The notes below the pieces were generated by a model that was not told where the DNA came from, made no database searches, and worked only from the letters and a program-made list of their open reading frames with translations. Source: Methylocella tundrae (GTDB taxonomy: Bacteria; Pseudomonadota; Alphaproteobacteria; Rhizobiales; Beijerinckiaceae). From it: 64,000 bases of DNA. Shown here piece after piece: positions 1 through 9,984 of the stretch. Both the position numbers and the translations under genes were made by a program. The stretch lies in assembly GCF_038024855.1 (NCBI RefSeq), contig NZ_CP139089.1, forward strand, positions 3,499,501 through 3,563,500, written 5' to 3'. Position 1 is the first letter of the stretch. Every line of letters starts with the position of its first letter.

Positions 1-1230
1 GCTTTGTTCGGGGCGGGCCTCGCCCGCGACCTTGACGGGCCGGCGCGGGCGGCCGTGGATCGCCTCAACGCCTTCTCGCGCGAGCGAAAAAAGCCGGTGC
101 TCGCGGTTGACGTTCCCTCCGGCATTGACGGAACGAGCGGGCAGGTCCGGGGCGTCGCGGTGTGGGCCTCGAAAACCATCACTTTTTTTCGTCGCAAGCC
201 GGGTCATCTGCTGCTGCCGGGGCGGCTGCATTGCAATGAGACGATCGTCGCCGACATCGGGATCACATCGGCGGTGCTTGATGTCGTGAGGCCGGCGACG
301 CAGGCCAACGAGCCGGAGGTCTGGGGCGGCCTCTACCCGGTTCCCCGCATCGACGGCCACAAATACGCGCGCGGCCACGCCCTTGTTCTGTCCGGCGGCC
401 TCGCCCACACCGGCGCGGCGCGGCTTGCGGCTCGCGGCGCCTTGCGCGCGGGGGCCGGCCTCGTGACCATCGCGACGCCGAAGGAGGCGCTCGGCGCCCA
501 TGCGGCGGCGCTGACCGCGATCATGACGGCGGTCTGCGACGGTCCGGAGGAGCTCGCGGCGATCCTCGAGGACGGGCGCAAGAACGCCCTCGTTCTGGGG
601 CCAGGGCTTGGCGTTGGCGCGGCGACCCGCGCCCTGACGCTTAGCGCGCTGGCGCCGGCATCGCGCGCCAAAATTCTCGACGCCGATGCGCTGTCGAGCT
701 TCAAGGGCGACGCCTTTTCCCTGGCGCAGGCGATCAGGGGCTCGGGCGGCCCCGTCGTTTTGACGCCGCATGATGGCGAATTCGCCCGGCTTTTCGGCGA
801 TCTTTCCGCCGATGACGAGCGCCGCTGGCTGAAGTCCGACGCGGACCCTGAAACGCTGCAAAAGCGGCTCAACGGCCTGAGGTCTGTCTCGAAACTTGAG
901 CGCGCGCGGGCGGCCGCCGCCCTCGCCGGCGCCATTGTGCTGCTCAAGGGCCCCGACACGGTGGTGGCGCATCCCGACGGGCGGGCAATGATCGACGATA
1001 CGTCGCCGCCCTGGCTCGCAACGGCGGGGTCGGGCGATGTTCTTGCCGGAATGATCGCGGGCCTCTGCGCGCAATCCATGCCGCCTTTCGAGGCCGCCTC
1101 GGCCGCGGTCTGGCTGCATGGAGCGGGCGCACGCCATTTTGGTCCTGGGCTCGTGGCTGAGGATATACCCGAGAGCCTGCCGGCGGTCCTTCGGGCCCTG
1201 TTCCAGAGCTTCGGCTTGACCTTTCCTTGA
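1..1230 (+). CDS. nnr: Bifunctional NAD(P)H-hydrate epimerase / ADP-dependent NAD(P)H-hydrate dehydratase, 5' end missing
   Basis: Repairs damaged nicotinamide cofactors in the cytosol: the N-terminal YjeF_N domain epimerises NAD(P)HX and the C-terminal ribokinase-like domain dehydrates the S form using ADP. The frame is open from base 1, so the gene begins upstream of the window; about 409 codons remain of a family usually near 500. The visible part starts inside YjeF_N (VDVPSGIDG near residue 37), followed by the C-terminal domain with the HKYARGHALVLSGG entry and the ATAGSGDVLAGMIAGL phosphate/active-site motif near the end. Family assignment is secure. It is followed by an unrelated same-strand membrane protein after a gap of about 180 bp. 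Confidence 0.93.
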   Translation, partial: ALFGAGLARDLDGPARAAVDRLNAFSRERKKPVLAVDVPSGIDGTSGQVRGVAVWASKTITFFRRKPGHLLLPGRLHCNETIVADIGITSAVLDVVRPATQANEPEVWGGLYPVPRIDGHKYARGHALVLSGGLAHTGAARLAARGALRAGAGLVTIATPKEALGAHAAALTAIMTAVCDGPEELAAILEDGRKNALVLGPGLGVGAATRALTLSALAPASRAKILDADALSSFKGDAFSLAQAIRGSGGPVVLTPHDGEFARLFGDLSADDERRWLKSDADPETLQKRLNGLRSVSKLERARAAAALAGAIVLLKGPDTVVAHPDGRAMIDDTSPPWLATAGSGDVLAGMIAGLCAQSMPPFEAASAAVWLHGAGARHFGPGLVAEDIPESLPAVLRALFQSFGLTFP

Positions 1231-1412
1231 GGCGCGGCGCGGAGTCGGGCTTCGCGCGGTCTCTACTTTGCCTGACTTTGCTCCAACAGTTGGCGCGGAA
1301 GTTGCGGACGTTCGAAGCAACAACCGGTCGTTAGAATGCCGACGCGGCTTTCGATGTCCAAATGAGGATGTCGGCTGTCGCGAGAAACGGCGGGACGTAT
1401 GTCGGAAGACTC

Positions 1413-2519
1413 ATGCGCGCACCTAATGAAATCGATTTCTGGCGCGGCTTTGCTCTTCTGACGATCTTCGTCAACCATGTTCCTGGCCTCTATTTCGAGC
1501 GCTTCACCTATCGCAATGTGTCGCTGTCGGATTCCGCGGAACTCTTCGTGTTCCTCGCCGGCTGGGCGATGCGCAAGCTGATCGACGGCCCCGTCGCCTC
1601 GCTATCGGCGGGCGCTCTCGTGTTCCGGCTCGAAAGCCGCGCCTTGCATGTCTATGTCGCCCAGACCGTCATCACCGAGATCGCGATCGCCCTTCTCGCA
1701 GCTTCGGCGCTGCTTTTCGACGCCCCGTTTCTTCTCGACTGGCACAACGCCTCGGCCGTCTTCAATGATCCCGTCCGGGCGCATGTGGGGCTTGTCCTGC
1801 TCACCCATCAGCTTGGCTATTTCAACATTCTGCCGCTCTATGTCGTCCTGATGTTCGCCGCCCCCTTGATCGCGCTGACGCATCGCTTCGCGCCGCGGCT
1901 TCTGCTCCCGATCTCCTTTACGATCTACGCTTTCGCCTTGATAACGGGCGTCAATTTGCCCACCTGGCCGGTCGAGGGTACATGGTTCTTCAATCCGCTC
2001 TGCTGGCAGCTGATCTATTGTCTTGGCTTCGCGCTGGGCGGCGAGGACGGCCTTGGCGCTTTCGCCCGGCGCCATCGGCGCGTCCTCTGGTTCGTGGCGC
2101 TGCCGATCATTCTCGTCGGCGCAGTTGTCGCCTTGATGAATTTCTCGCCCAATCCGATTGCGGCCCCGTCGCCAAAGCTCGTGTTCATGTTCGACAAGAC
2201 ATTTCTGTCGCCGGCGCGGCTCATCCATAGTCTCGCGCTCACAGCTTTTTTCGCAGGCTCTTTCGTAACCATCCGGCAGGCGCTGCCCCTCCTTGCGAAA
2301 TATTTATCCATGCTTGGGCGTAATTCGCTGAACGTCTTTTGCGCGGCGTCTTTGCTCAGCCTCATTTGCCAGATCTTCCGCTTTGTATACGGTGGACATA
2401 TTGCAACAGATGCGCTGATCGTTATTCTCGGCGTATCGGTTATGGGCGTGGTTGCATGGGCTTCGGAATGGCGCGGAAGACTATCGGCGAATCCGCCCAA
2501 AAGGGTGCCCTCGCCCTAG
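1413..2519 (+). CDS. OpgC-family membrane acyltransferase
   Basis: Polytopic membrane protein of the OpgC family, relatives of which transfer succinyl or other acyl groups onto periplasmic glucans. The diagnostic start NEIDFWRGFALLTIFVNHVPG and roughly ten hydrophobic segments are visible over 368 residues. I chose ATG 1413 because it directly precedes the conserved NEIDFWRG block and has GGAAG about 6 nt upstream; an in-frame ATG at 1362 would add 17 residues. The 3' end overlaps the next gene, an exported SGNH hydrolase, by about 50 nt, so the two are probably translated together and act on the same exported polymer (inference). The actual acceptor and acyl donor cannot be read from sequence. 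Confidence 0.85.
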   Translation: MRAPNEIDFWRGFALLTIFVNHVPGLYFERFTYRNVSLSDSAELFVFLAGWAMRKLIDGPVASLSAGALVFRLESRALHVYVAQTVITEIAIALLAASALLFDAPFLLDWHNASAVFNDPVRAHVGLVLLTHQLGYFNILPLYVVLMFAAPLIALTHRFAPRLLLPISFTIYAFALITGVNLPTWPVEGTWFFNPLCWQLIYCLGFALGGEDGLGAFARRHRRVLWFVALPIILVGAVVALMNFSPNPIAAPSPKLVFMFDKTFLSPARLIHSLALTAFFAGSFVTIRQALPLLAKYLSMLGRNSLNVFCAASLLSLICQIFRFVYGGHIATDALIVILGVSVMGVVAWASEWRGRLSANPPKRVPSP

Positions 2520-3277
2520 CGTTCTGCGTCTGCGCCGCGCTTCCTTTGCGCGCCGAGGAGGCGCCGGCTCCCGTCGCCGCGCCGCCGCTCAGCCCCTCAT
2601 GCGAGGTGCCGGCGGTCGATATCGCGACGCCCGCGTCGCTTCCCAATTTCGCGGCGGCGCTGCAAAAGCATCAAGCCGTGCATATTCTGGCGATTGGCTC
2701 GTCGTCGACGGTCGGCATAGGATCCTCCGGCTCGAACAAATCCTATCCGTCACTGCTCGAGGCTATCCTTGAACATGCGCTAAAAGGCGTCGATATCATC
2801 GTCGTAAACCGCGGCTTGCCCGGCGAGGTGGCGGAAAGCACATCTGAACGCATCAGGAACGAGGTCGCGTTGAGCAAGCCTGATCTGGTGCTGTGGCAGC
2901 TTGGGACCAATGACGCTCTCGCACGGGTTTCGCCTGCGGATTTCGAGGCGACCGTTCAATCCACCATTGAATGGCTGAAGGAAAATCAGGTCGACGTTGT
3001 GCTCGTCGGCCTCCAATATGCGCCCCGTCTCGCCCGCGATTCCAATTACGCGGCGATCCGCGACGCGCTGAAAAACATCGCAGCCAAGGAAAATGTCCTC
3101 TACATCAGCCGCTACGACGCCATGCGGTTCATCGCCAAGACGCGCGCCAATCTGCAGCTGATGTCGCGCGACAATTTCCACCTGAACGATCTTGGCTATC
3201 AATGCATGGCCGAGCATGTGGCCCATGCCGTCATCATCAGCCTGTTCATGAAAAGAGTGCGGCCTCTGGCGAACTGA
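2468..3277 (+). CDS. Exported SGNH/GDSL-family hydrolase
   Basis: Predicted periplasmic esterase or acyl-transferring SGNH enzyme, 269 residues. An N-terminal signal peptide (positive MARK then a hydrophobic stretch ending near LRAEE) precedes the SGNH fold. Catalytic blocks are intact: block I IGSSSTVG (nucleophile Ser), block III LWQLGTND, and block V DNFHLNDLG (Asp and His of the triad). ATG 2468 gives a clean signal peptide; ATG 2456 is an alternative. The start lies inside the end of the OpgC-like gene, pointing to translational coupling and a shared substrate such as an exported glucan (inference). Confidence 0.82.
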   Translation: MARKTIGESAQKGALALAFCVCAALPLRAEEAPAPVAAPPLSPSCEVPAVDIATPASLPNFAAALQKHQAVHILAIGSSSTVGIGSSGSNKSYPSLLEAILEHALKGVDIIVVNRGLPGEVAESTSERIRNEVALSKPDLVLWQLGTNDALARVSPADFEATVQSTIEWLKENQVDVVLVGLQYAPRLARDSNYAAIRDALKNIAAKENVLYISRYDAMRFIAKTRANLQLMSRDNFHLNDLGYQCMAEHVAHAVIISLFMKRVRPLAN

Positions 3278-3419
3278 CCGGGCTCGCACGCGCACGCCGC
3301 GGCGCAGGCAAAGCTGGCTGGAACCGGAACAGCCCGCGCCGTGTTTCAATCCGTCGGCGGCGACTGCGGCGAGCCGGCAGGCCAAGCCCGCTTTTTAACC
3401 ATCAACGCGCCAGACTTTC

Positions 3420-4316
3420 ATGAGCGGGCAACCGAAAGGCTCCGATTTGACCAGCGATGAGCGCAACAGCCTCAGCCCGGCCTCCCAGCTGGAGGATCTT
3501 TCGGGCGCGGAAAAGGCGTCGGTCGCCGAGCAAAGCCACCCGAACGCCGCTCTTATCCATGAAACGATCCGCGCCGAAGGCGAAGCCGAACTTAATCGCA
3601 CCAAGACCGCGCTGGTGCTGTCGGCCTTCGCGGCCGGGCTCTCGATGGGCTTCTCCCTCGTGGTGCAGGGCGTGCTGCAGTCGAGCCTTCCCGATGCGCC
3701 GTGGCGGCCTTTGATCAGCTCCTTTGGCTATACGACGGGATTCTTGATCGTCGTGCTGGGGCGTCAGCAATTGTTCACCGAGAATACGCTGACGCCGATC
3801 CTGCCGCTGCTTCATAACCGGGACAGGAAAACGCTGATCAAGGTGGCGCGGCTCTGGTCGCTCGTGCTGGCGGCGAATATCGCGGCGACATGGATTTTCG
3901 CAGCCGCCCTCGCGCATTTCTCAATTTTCGACGCCGGCGTTCAGAAGGCTTTTGTCGAGATCAGCGTCCACGCGGTGCGGGGCTCTTTTGGAGCCGTCGT
4001 TCTGAAGTCGGTCTTCGCCGGCTGGCTGATCGCATTGATGGTCTGGATTCTCCCGGCCGTCGGCTCGGCGCGGCCGTTTATCATCATCATCATCACCTAT
4101 GTCGTGGCCATTGCGGGCTTCTCTCATCTGATCGCCGGGTCGGTCGACGCCTTCTATGCGGTCGAAGCTGGCAAGGCGTCCTTTGCCGACTATGCCTTGC
4201 GCTTCTTTCTGCCGACGCTGCTCGGCAATGTGATCGGCGGCGTCGCCCTCGTCGCCGGCCTGAATTATGGTCAGGTCGCGCCTCAGCTTGCCGATCCGAT
4301 CCTTCCCAGAACATGA
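3420..4316 (+). CDS. Formate/nitrite transporter (FNT) family channel, YfdC-like
   Basis: Inner-membrane channel of the FNT family, 298 residues, with a hydrophilic N-terminal extension of about 60 residues followed by six hydrophobic segments. The segment GFLIVVLGRQQLFTENTLTPILP matches the broken-helix region of YfdC-like members, and a second half ends in FFLPTLLGNVIGGVALVAGLNYG, typical of the family's last helices. Substrate in the YfdC branch is not established, so formate or nitrite should not be assumed. The stop codon TGA lies inside a copy of the interspersed palindromic repeat starting near 4311, so the C-terminus may have been set by repeat insertion. Confidence 0.85.
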   Translation: MSGQPKGSDLTSDERNSLSPASQLEDLSGAEKASVAEQSHPNAALIHETIRAEGEAELNRTKTALVLSAFAAGLSMGFSLVVQGVLQSSLPDAPWRPLISSFGYTTGFLIVVLGRQQLFTENTLTPILPLLHNRDRKTLIKVARLWSLVLAANIAATWIFAAALAHFSIFDAGVQKAFVEISVHAVRGSFGAVVLKSVFAGWLIALMVWILPAVGSARPFIIIIITYVVAIAGFSHLIAGSVDAFYAVEAGKASFADYALRFFLPTLLGNVIGGVALVAGLNYGQVAPQLADPILPRT

Positions 4317-4380
4317 TGCCGAAAAGCTGCGGAGTCGTTGGACCCAACCGAGCGCTGAAACGAAAGCTTGAAGAGCGGGA
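4311..4380. repeat. Interspersed palindromic repeat, copy A (partly degenerate)
   Basis: Begins acatgatgccgaaaagctgc and shares the catgatgccgaaaag core with copies near 47428, 57715 and 63741, including a later cttgaagagcgg tail. The inverted second half is eroded here. It sits between the FNT gene and convergent rsmA and supplies the FNT stop codon. Confidence 0.6.
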
Positions 4381-4407
4381 GCCGATTTTCGCTGGAGCGC
4401 GGCGCGC

Positions 4408-5283
4408 TCAGAGAGGCTGGACCGCCGTTCGCTGATCCCGCAAAGCCCGCGCAAGAGCGGCAAAGCCTTCAACGCCAATTTCTTCGGCGCGCGCGGTCGG
4501 CTCGATCCCGGCCGCGGCGAGAAGCGTTGCGATGTCGCGCACCGGCAAGGATTTCAGCGATTGCCGCAACATTTTCCGGCGCTGCCCGAAAGCGGCCCGC
4601 GTCACCGCCGAAAGCAGCCTCGCTTCGCAGGGAAGCGGCGCGGCGCGAGGGCGTAACTCGACGACGCTGGAGGTGACTTTCGGCGGCGGCGTGAAGGCGG
4701 AGGGCGACACATCAAACAGGATGCGGGTCTCACAGCGCCAATTGCACAGGACGGCAAGACGTCCATAGGCCGCGCGCTGGGATGGGGATGCGACGATGCG
4801 TTCGGCGACCTCGCGTTGAAACATCAAGGTCAGCCGGTCGAACCAGGGCGGCCAGACTTCGGCCTCGACCCAGCGCGTCAGCAAGGCCGTGGCGATATTG
4901 TAAGGCAGGTTGGCGCAAATCCGCGCCGGGCGCGCTTCGCCGACAAGAGCGCCAAGATCAATATCGAGCGCGTCGCCGGCGATGACGTCGAGACGGCCCG
5001 GATAGCGGGCCGCGATTTCGGCGAGCGCCGCGAGGCAGCGCTCGTCGCGTTCGATGGCGACGACTTTTCTCGCTCCCTCGGCCAGCAGCGCGCGGGTCAA
5101 GCCGCCGGGGCCAGGTCCGATCTCGACGATGAGCGCGCGCTCGAGCGGCCCTGCCGCGCGCGCGATGCGGGACGTGAGATTGAGGTCGAAAAGGAAATTC
5201 TGTCCGAGCGCTTTCTTTGCGTCGAGCCCATGCGCGGCGACGATCTCTCGCAGCGGGGGGAGATCGTCTAGCGGGCCGGGCAT
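4408..5283 (-). CDS. rsmA: 16S rRNA (adenine1518-N6/adenine1519-N6)-dimethyltransferase
   Basis: KsgA/RsmA dimethylates two adjacent adenines in the 3' hairpin of 16S rRNA during small-subunit assembly. The 291-residue protein shows the family entry LGQNFLFD, the SAM site [15 protein letters not shown], the acidic VAIERDERC, the catalytic NLPYN motif and the [12 protein letters not shown] region. Its ATG at 5283 overlaps the 3' end of pdxA by 16 nt, giving the common surA-pdxA-rsmA order of Hyphomicrobiales. It is the last gene of the minus-strand cell-envelope/housekeeping operon. Confidence 0.97.
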   Translation of the reverse strand: MPGPLDDLPPLREIVAAHGLDAKKALGQNFLFDLNLTSRIARAAGPLERALIVEIGPGPGGLTRALLAEGARKVVAIERDERCLAALAEIAARYPGRLDVIAGDALDIDLGALVGEARPARICANLPYNIATALLTRWVEAEVWPPWFDRLTLMFQREVAERIVASPSQRAAYGRLAVLCNWRCETRILFDVSPSAFTPPPKVTSSVVELRPRAAPLPCEARLLSAVTRAAFGQRRKMLRQSLKSLPVRDIATLLAAAGIEPTARAEEIGVEGFAALARALRDQRTAVQPL

Positions 5284-6302
5284 TCGTTCGCCAATCGCCC
5301 GGCCAACCGCAGAGCCTCGATGAGGCTCGAGGGATCGGCGACGCCCTGGCCGGCGATGGCGAAGGCCGTGCCGTGATCGGGCGAGGTCCGAATGAAGGGC
5401 AGGCCAAGGGTCACATTGACGGCGTGAGCGAAGGCGATGGTCTTGATCGGGATCAGAGCCTGATCGTGATACATCGCAATAACGACGTCATAGGTCTTTC
5501 GGGCTTTGGCGTCGAACAGCGTGTCGGCTGGATGCGGACCCGAGACGTCGATCCCTGCGGCTTTCAGTTGTGCAAGCGCTGGAGCGATGACGTCGATCTC
5601 CTCGCGCCCCATCGCGCCTCCCTCGCCTGCGTGCGGATTGAGGCCCGTGAAGGCGAGGCGGGGATGCGCGAGGCCAAAACGCTGGCGGAAATCATGCGCC
5701 ACGATGCGCCCGGTCTCGACCAGAAGGTCCGTTGTCAGGCGGGCGGGGACGTCTTTCAGCGCAATATGGATCGTCGCGGGAACGACGGCGAGTTCGGGCG
5801 ACCACAACAGCATGACAGGGCGTACGCTGGACTGATACAGCCGCTCGGCCAGAGCGCCGAGGAATTCGGTGTGCCCGGGATGCGGAAATCCGGCGCGATA
5901 AAGAACCTCTTTGGCGATCGGGTTGGTGACGATCGCGGCGGCCGCGCCCGCTTTGACAAGGTTCACGCAGGTCTCGATGGAGGCGATGGTTCCGGCGGCG
6001 TCCTCGGCGTGGGGCGAGCCGGGCTTGCCCTTGACCGTCAGCTTCGAGTCGAGCACCGGCAAGGCCCGTCGGAACAGGGCGGCCGCGTCCGTCGCGGCGC
6101 CGATCGGCTCGATCGGAACGGCAAGGCGCAGCCGCTGCGCCAGCGCCGCGAGATGATCCGGCTCGGCGGCGATCAGGAACGCTGGCGCCTCCGGATCCTG
6201 ATGCAGCGCGGCCCAGGCCTTGAGGGCGAGCTCGGGACCGATGCCGGATGGATCGCCGCGGGTCAGCGCGAGAAGGGTCTTTCCATGCGGCTCGCCGGTC
6301 AT
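5268..6302 (-). CDS. pdxA: 4-hydroxythreonine-4-phosphate dehydrogenase
   Basis: PdxA oxidises 4-phosphohydroxy-L-threonine with NAD in the DXP-dependent pathway to pyridoxal 5'-phosphate. About 344 residues, with the entry [20 protein letters not shown], the metal-binding GHTEFLG and LNPHAGEGG blocks, and the C-terminal [12 protein letters not shown] and [14 protein letters not shown] motifs. ATG 6302 is preferred over the TTG one codon upstream. It overlaps rsmA and lies about 13 nt after the SurA-like gene, so it is cotranscribed with the LPS-assembly genes upstream. Confidence 0.97.
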   Translation of the reverse strand: MTGEPHGKTLLALTRGDPSGIGPELALKAWAALHQDPEAPAFLIAAEPDHLAALAQRLRLAVPIEPIGAATDAAALFRRALPVLDSKLTVKGKPGSPHAEDAAGTIASIETCVNLVKAGAAAAIVTNPIAKEVLYRAGFPHPGHTEFLGALAERLYQSSVRPVMLLWSPELAVVPATIHIALKDVPARLTTDLLVETGRIVAHDFRQRFGLAHPRLAFTGLNPHAGEGGAMGREEIDVIAPALAQLKAAGIDVSGPHPADTLFDAKARKTYDVVIAMYHDQALIPIKTIAFAHAVNVTLGLPFIRTSPDHGTAFAIAGQGVADPSSLIEALRLAGRLANECPAR

Positions 6303-6315
6303 CAAGGCTGTTCTC

Positions 6316-7272
6316 TCAAGGAGACGCTTTCACGACGACGGCTCTTGCGCGCAATTCCTTCAGGCGTCGCGCGGAGTCCTCGGCGATATGGGCGGCGAGC
6401 AGCCTCTGCGCGATGGCCTGGCGCACGGCGGTGTCGTCCTTGGCGGGGCCTTTGCTGCAAACGGCGACCATCTCGAATCCGTTGGCCGAACGCTGAGGCG
6501 GCGTTAAGTGGCCGACCGGCGTTTTGTCGAGCAATTGCTTGAGCGAGTCATTGATCTCGTGGGAAGTTCGCGTCAGAGGATCGCGCACGGTCACGTCGTT
6601 GATTGCGCGGGCGATGGGAACGCCCGTGGCGCAATCGGAAAAGCGCGCGCGCAGCTGTTCGACCTCATGCGCGCGGGCGCTGACGGCGGCGGGAGTTGCT
6701 GTCGTCGGCAGCGCGAAGATGATCTGCTGCACGGTATAGGCGGTGCCGGCGGCGGCCTTGCCACCTGCCTTTGCGAGTTCCTCACGAACCTGCGTTTCGC
6801 TCGCCTCGACGCCCTTGTTCAGCGCCTGCACGAGAATGCCAAAGGCGAGATTGGCGCGAAAATACGCCTGAAAATGATCTTGCGAAACGCCCGCGCGCTG
6901 AAGCTCAGCTATCAGCGCCTCGGGCTGCACTTTCATTTCCTGGGCAACCCTGACGATCTCCTGCGGAAGATCGGAAACCTTTGGATTGACGCCGTATTTT
7001 TCCGCCTCGTGGATTTCCAGGCGCTCGGTGAAAAGGCTTTCGATCGCCGCTTCGCGCGTCGCTGGCTTGCGCAGCACGCGCAGCAGCTTCATGCGCTGAT
7101 CAATGTCGATATTGGTGATGGGATCGCCATTGATGCTCGACACGATCGTTTGAGCGTGAACCGGGCGGGCGGCGAGGAGCGATCCACCGGCCAGCGCCGC
7201 CATCAGGAGACAGGTTCTGAAAAGAGCGCCGGCGCAGGGGCCGGCCTTACGCACATCATTCATTCTCCGCAT
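6316..7272 (-). CDS. SurA-like periplasmic chaperone / parvulin-type peptidyl-prolyl isomerase
   Basis: Probable periplasmic chaperone for outer-membrane proteins. A signal peptide (ending near RPVHAQTIV) is followed by a SurA N-terminal domain (VSSINGDPITNIDIDQRMKLL, LFTERLEIHEAEKYG) and a single weakly conserved parvulin-like part. At about 318 residues it is shorter than enterobacterial SurA, which has two parvulin domains; short forms are usual in Alphaproteobacteria. It directly follows lptD on the minus strand, the usual place for surA and consistent with LptD being a SurA client. Start is ambiguous between ATG 7272 and ATG 7263. Confidence 0.85.
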   Translation of the reverse strand: MRRMNDVRKAGPCAGALFRTCLLMAALAGGSLLAARPVHAQTIVSSINGDPITNIDIDQRMKLLRVLRKPATREAAIESLFTERLEIHEAEKYGVNPKVSDLPQEIVRVAQEMKVQPEALIAELQRAGVSQDHFQAYFRANLAFGILVQALNKGVEASETQVREELAKAGGKAAAGTAYTVQQIIFALPTTATPAAVSARAHEVEQLRARFSDCATGVPIARAINDVTVRDPLTRTSHEINDSLKQLLDKTPVGHLTPPQRSANGFEMVAVCSKGPAKDDTAVRQAIAQRLLAAHIAEDSARRLKELRARAVVVKASP

Positions 7273-7335
7273 CAAGCCCGATTCCCATTTTTTGCAGCGG
7301 CGTCGCCGCGCGTCGGCGAACCGGCGCGGTGGCGG

Positions 7336-9984
7336 TCAGTATTTCACGCCGTCAAGCGCGGCGGTGTTGTTGAAGCTTTCACTGAGTTTGGTGCCGCCAA
7401 GGGTCCGCAATTGCAGTTGTAACAGGACTGTCTGGTTACGAATAAGAGCGCCATTGCCATTGTCCTGATAAATCGAAGAATAATTCACCGAGAAAGTAGT
7501 GCAATCATCGTTATAGCCGGCGCCCATGCCAAACGCGGCGATGGCGAAAGGACCGGGGCTCGTATAGCCGATGAGAGCAGCAGGATAGAACTGACGGCTC
7601 ATGTCAAAGGTAATGTTTCCCTGAGCGAAATAGTTGTCGCTGATCTTATAGCGCGAATTCAGGGAAAGACCCTCCCGGCGCACATAATATCCGATCACCG
7701 GCTGGGCCTGGTAATTTGCATATTGGATTCCCCCTGTCCAGGCGCCGAGGTTATAGTTGCCGACAAGGTCGATGCGCCTTGGCTCGAAGGTGTTGACGTC
7801 GAAGCGGCTTTTGGCGGTGAATGAGAACGCGGAGTTGGGGGCGATCGAAAGCGCGCCGACGTAGTCGGAAGCCCTCGTGTCGAGACCCGAGCTCAGCCCG
7901 ACATTGGCGGCGTCCGCCGTCGCATAGGAATTGGTGCCGGCGACCTGATAGGATTGGCCGCCGATGACGTTGATGTAGCCGCCGTCTTTGAAGTTCAGCG
8001 TGAACTGGCCTCCGTAATTGGCTCTCATGCCGGTCTCAAAGCGGTCGTAGCCCGAATATTTATTCCAATCAAACAAAGTCGACTCGTCGAAGACGAGGCT
8101 TTGCGCGTCGAGATTGACGTTGGAAAAAGCGCCGATCGGATTGTTCGGGCGCATGATGATCTGCGCGATCGGCTCGACAGTGACCGAGCCAAAGCCAAGT
8201 TTTGCGAAGAATGGATAGCGATATTCAAGCCCGACGCCGGGCACGAACGCGCCGTAGAAGCTCACGTCCCGGTTGCCGAGGAAGTTCAGCTGAGACGAAT
8301 TGCTGAACGTCGAGGAGCCGAAACTCGACGAAAACGTATAGGAATTCGTGGTGTTGAGATCGAGCCACTCGCCGTTGACGTGCGCGAAGGCGAAGGGCGT
8401 CCAGACCTCGCCGATCGGGTCGATCAGCTTGCGCTTCCAGGAAATATCCACCGTCGTCCGCGTATATTCGCCGCCGACGCCGCGCAGAAGACATTTGCCG
8501 GCGACGGTGCCCGGCACATAATTGGTGCAGACGTTATACATTTGATAGGCGTTGTCGAGCACCTGCGTGCCGACGGACTGATAGCTCGCGGCGGCGGCGG
8601 AAAGGCTCGTCAGGTTGAAGTCGGCCTCAACCTCGCCGCCGATCCCCCAGGAATTTGCTGGATCGATGTCTATCGTTTTGTTGTAATCCCAGACCGGGTG
8701 GGCGAGCGGCTGCTGCGGCTGGAAGTCGTGCGTCGACAGACCTTCGAAATAATAGCCGCGCAGGTCGAAATAGCCGCGATTGCTCTGGCCGGTCAGATAG
8801 ACCGTCGAGGTCGTCTCGGCGATATAATTGGACGAAAGGGTCTGGCTCGGGACGTTGTAATCATTCAGGAACCATTTATCCGACAGCAGCGTGAACGCCC
8901 AGCCGAATTTCCATTGATCGGCGATGGCGAGTTCGCCCGCGCTCTCGAACGATCCGCGCAGCGTCTGGTTGCCGGCGCCCCACGGGGACGTCGGGAAAAA
9001 GCTCGGGTTCATCTGCGAGATGCCGTTCGCCCTGATGTAATATTGGCCGATGTCGAAGCGCTGGCGCCATTCTCCGCTGGCGAGGAAGCCCTGCTTTGAC
9101 AGGGCGGTCGGCGTGAACGTCAAATCATAGTCGGGCGCGAGCGCCCAAAAGATTGGAATGCCGACGCCATAGCCGAGCGTCGACCTGTCGATGAGATGCG
9201 GCGACAGAATGCCGGATTTGCGCGTGACCGTGGGATCGGGCGCCGAAAAGAACGGCACATAGGCGAGCGGAACGCCGAGGAACTCAAGCGAAGCGTCCTC
9301 ATAATAGATCATCTGCTCGTCGTTCTTGTGGACGATGCGCTTGGCGCGCACCCGCCACAGCGGCGGCTTGTCGGGGCTGCCTGTGCAGGCGGCGCAGGCA
9401 GTGTAGGTGCCTTTGTTGAAGACCGTAGTGTCGCCCTCGATGCGCTCGGCGTGCGGCGCGCTGAAAAAGGTCTTGTCCGAGGTGTCGGCGCGCAGGCTTT
9501 CGATGAATCCGTCGCGGAAATCATCGGTCAGGTCGAATTGATCGCCGTGCAGGATGCTGCCGTCGGTTTCGGTGAGCTTGGCGTGACCTTCGGCTAAGAC
9601 GCGGCCGGTCTTGCGGTCATAGGTGACGCGGTCGGCTTCGAGAACGCGACCCTTATAATAGACGCGCGCATCGCCGACGGCGGCAACCGTATTCTTCACC
9701 GTATCGTAGCGAAGTTCGTTCGCCTCGACGAACATCTTGTCGGGCGGCTGGCCGGCCGGCGGCTGCGGCGGCCGCTCCGTCGCCGCGATGGCGGCGGGGG
9801 CGCTGACGGCGGCGAGGCAAAGGAGGGCGAGGCAAAGGAGGGCGGCGAGCCAGGCTCGCGCCGAGGAACGCTGGGGCGGCGCTGAAGCAGGGGCGTGGAA
9901 AATCCGGCCCCGGACAGGGCCAAACAAGCCGCGAAGACCAGATACGCAAGCCCGCGCGCCATTGGGGCAAAAACGCCGCCCCAT
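7336..9984 (-). CDS. lptD: LPS-assembly outer-membrane protein LptD
   Basis: Outer-membrane translocon that inserts lipopolysaccharide in the outer leaflet with LptE. The 882-residue protein has a signal sequence, a periplasmic OstA-like jellyroll (MFVEANELRYDTVKNTVAAVGDARVYYKGRVLEADRVTYD) and a long beta-barrel with aromatic-rich strands (ESAGELAIADQWKFGWAFTLL and others). Start ATG 9984 is strongly favoured: its A is shared with the lptG stop (TGATG) and AGGAGG lies about 7 nt upstream. A longer upstream frame to 10050 would overlap lptG and lacks this support. Cotranscribed with lptG upstream and the SurA-like gene downstream. Confidence 0.96.
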   Translation of the reverse strand: MGRRFCPNGARACVSGLRGLFGPVRGRIFHAPASAPPQRSSARAWLAALLCLALLCLAAVSAPAAIAATERPPQPPAGQPPDKMFVEANELRYDTVKNTVAAVGDARVYYKGRVLEADRVTYDRKTGRVLAEGHAKLTETDGSILHGDQFDLTDDFRDGFIESLRADTSDKTFFSAPHAERIEGDTTVFNKGTYTACAACTGSPDKPPLWRVRAKRIVHKNDEQMIYYEDASLEFLGVPLAYVPFFSAPDPTVTRKSGILSPHLIDRSTLGYGVGIPIFWALAPDYDLTFTPTALSKQGFLASGEWRQRFDIGQYYIRANGISQMNPSFFPTSPWGAGNQTLRGSFESAGELAIADQWKFGWAFTLLSDKWFLNDYNVPSQTLSSNYIAETTSTVYLTGQSNRGYFDLRGYYFEGLSTHDFQPQQPLAHPVWDYNKTIDIDPANSWGIGGEVEADFNLTSLSAAAASYQSVGTQVLDNAYQMYNVCTNYVPGTVAGKCLLRGVGGEYTRTTVDISWKRKLIDPIGEVWTPFAFAHVNGEWLDLNTTNSYTFSSSFGSSTFSNSSQLNFLGNRDVSFYGAFVPGVGLEYRYPFFAKLGFGSVTVEPIAQIIMRPNNPIGAFSNVNLDAQSLVFDESTLFDWNKYSGYDRFETGMRANYGGQFTLNFKDGGYINVIGGQSYQVAGTNSYATADAANVGLSSGLDTRASDYVGALSIAPNSAFSFTAKSRFDVNTFEPRRIDLVGNYNLGAWTGGIQYANYQAQPVIGYYVRREGLSLNSRYKISDNYFAQGNITFDMSRQFYPAALIGYTSPGPFAIAAFGMGAGYNDDCTTFSVNYSSIYQDNGNGALIRNQTVLLQLQLRTLGGTKLSESFNNTAALDGVKY

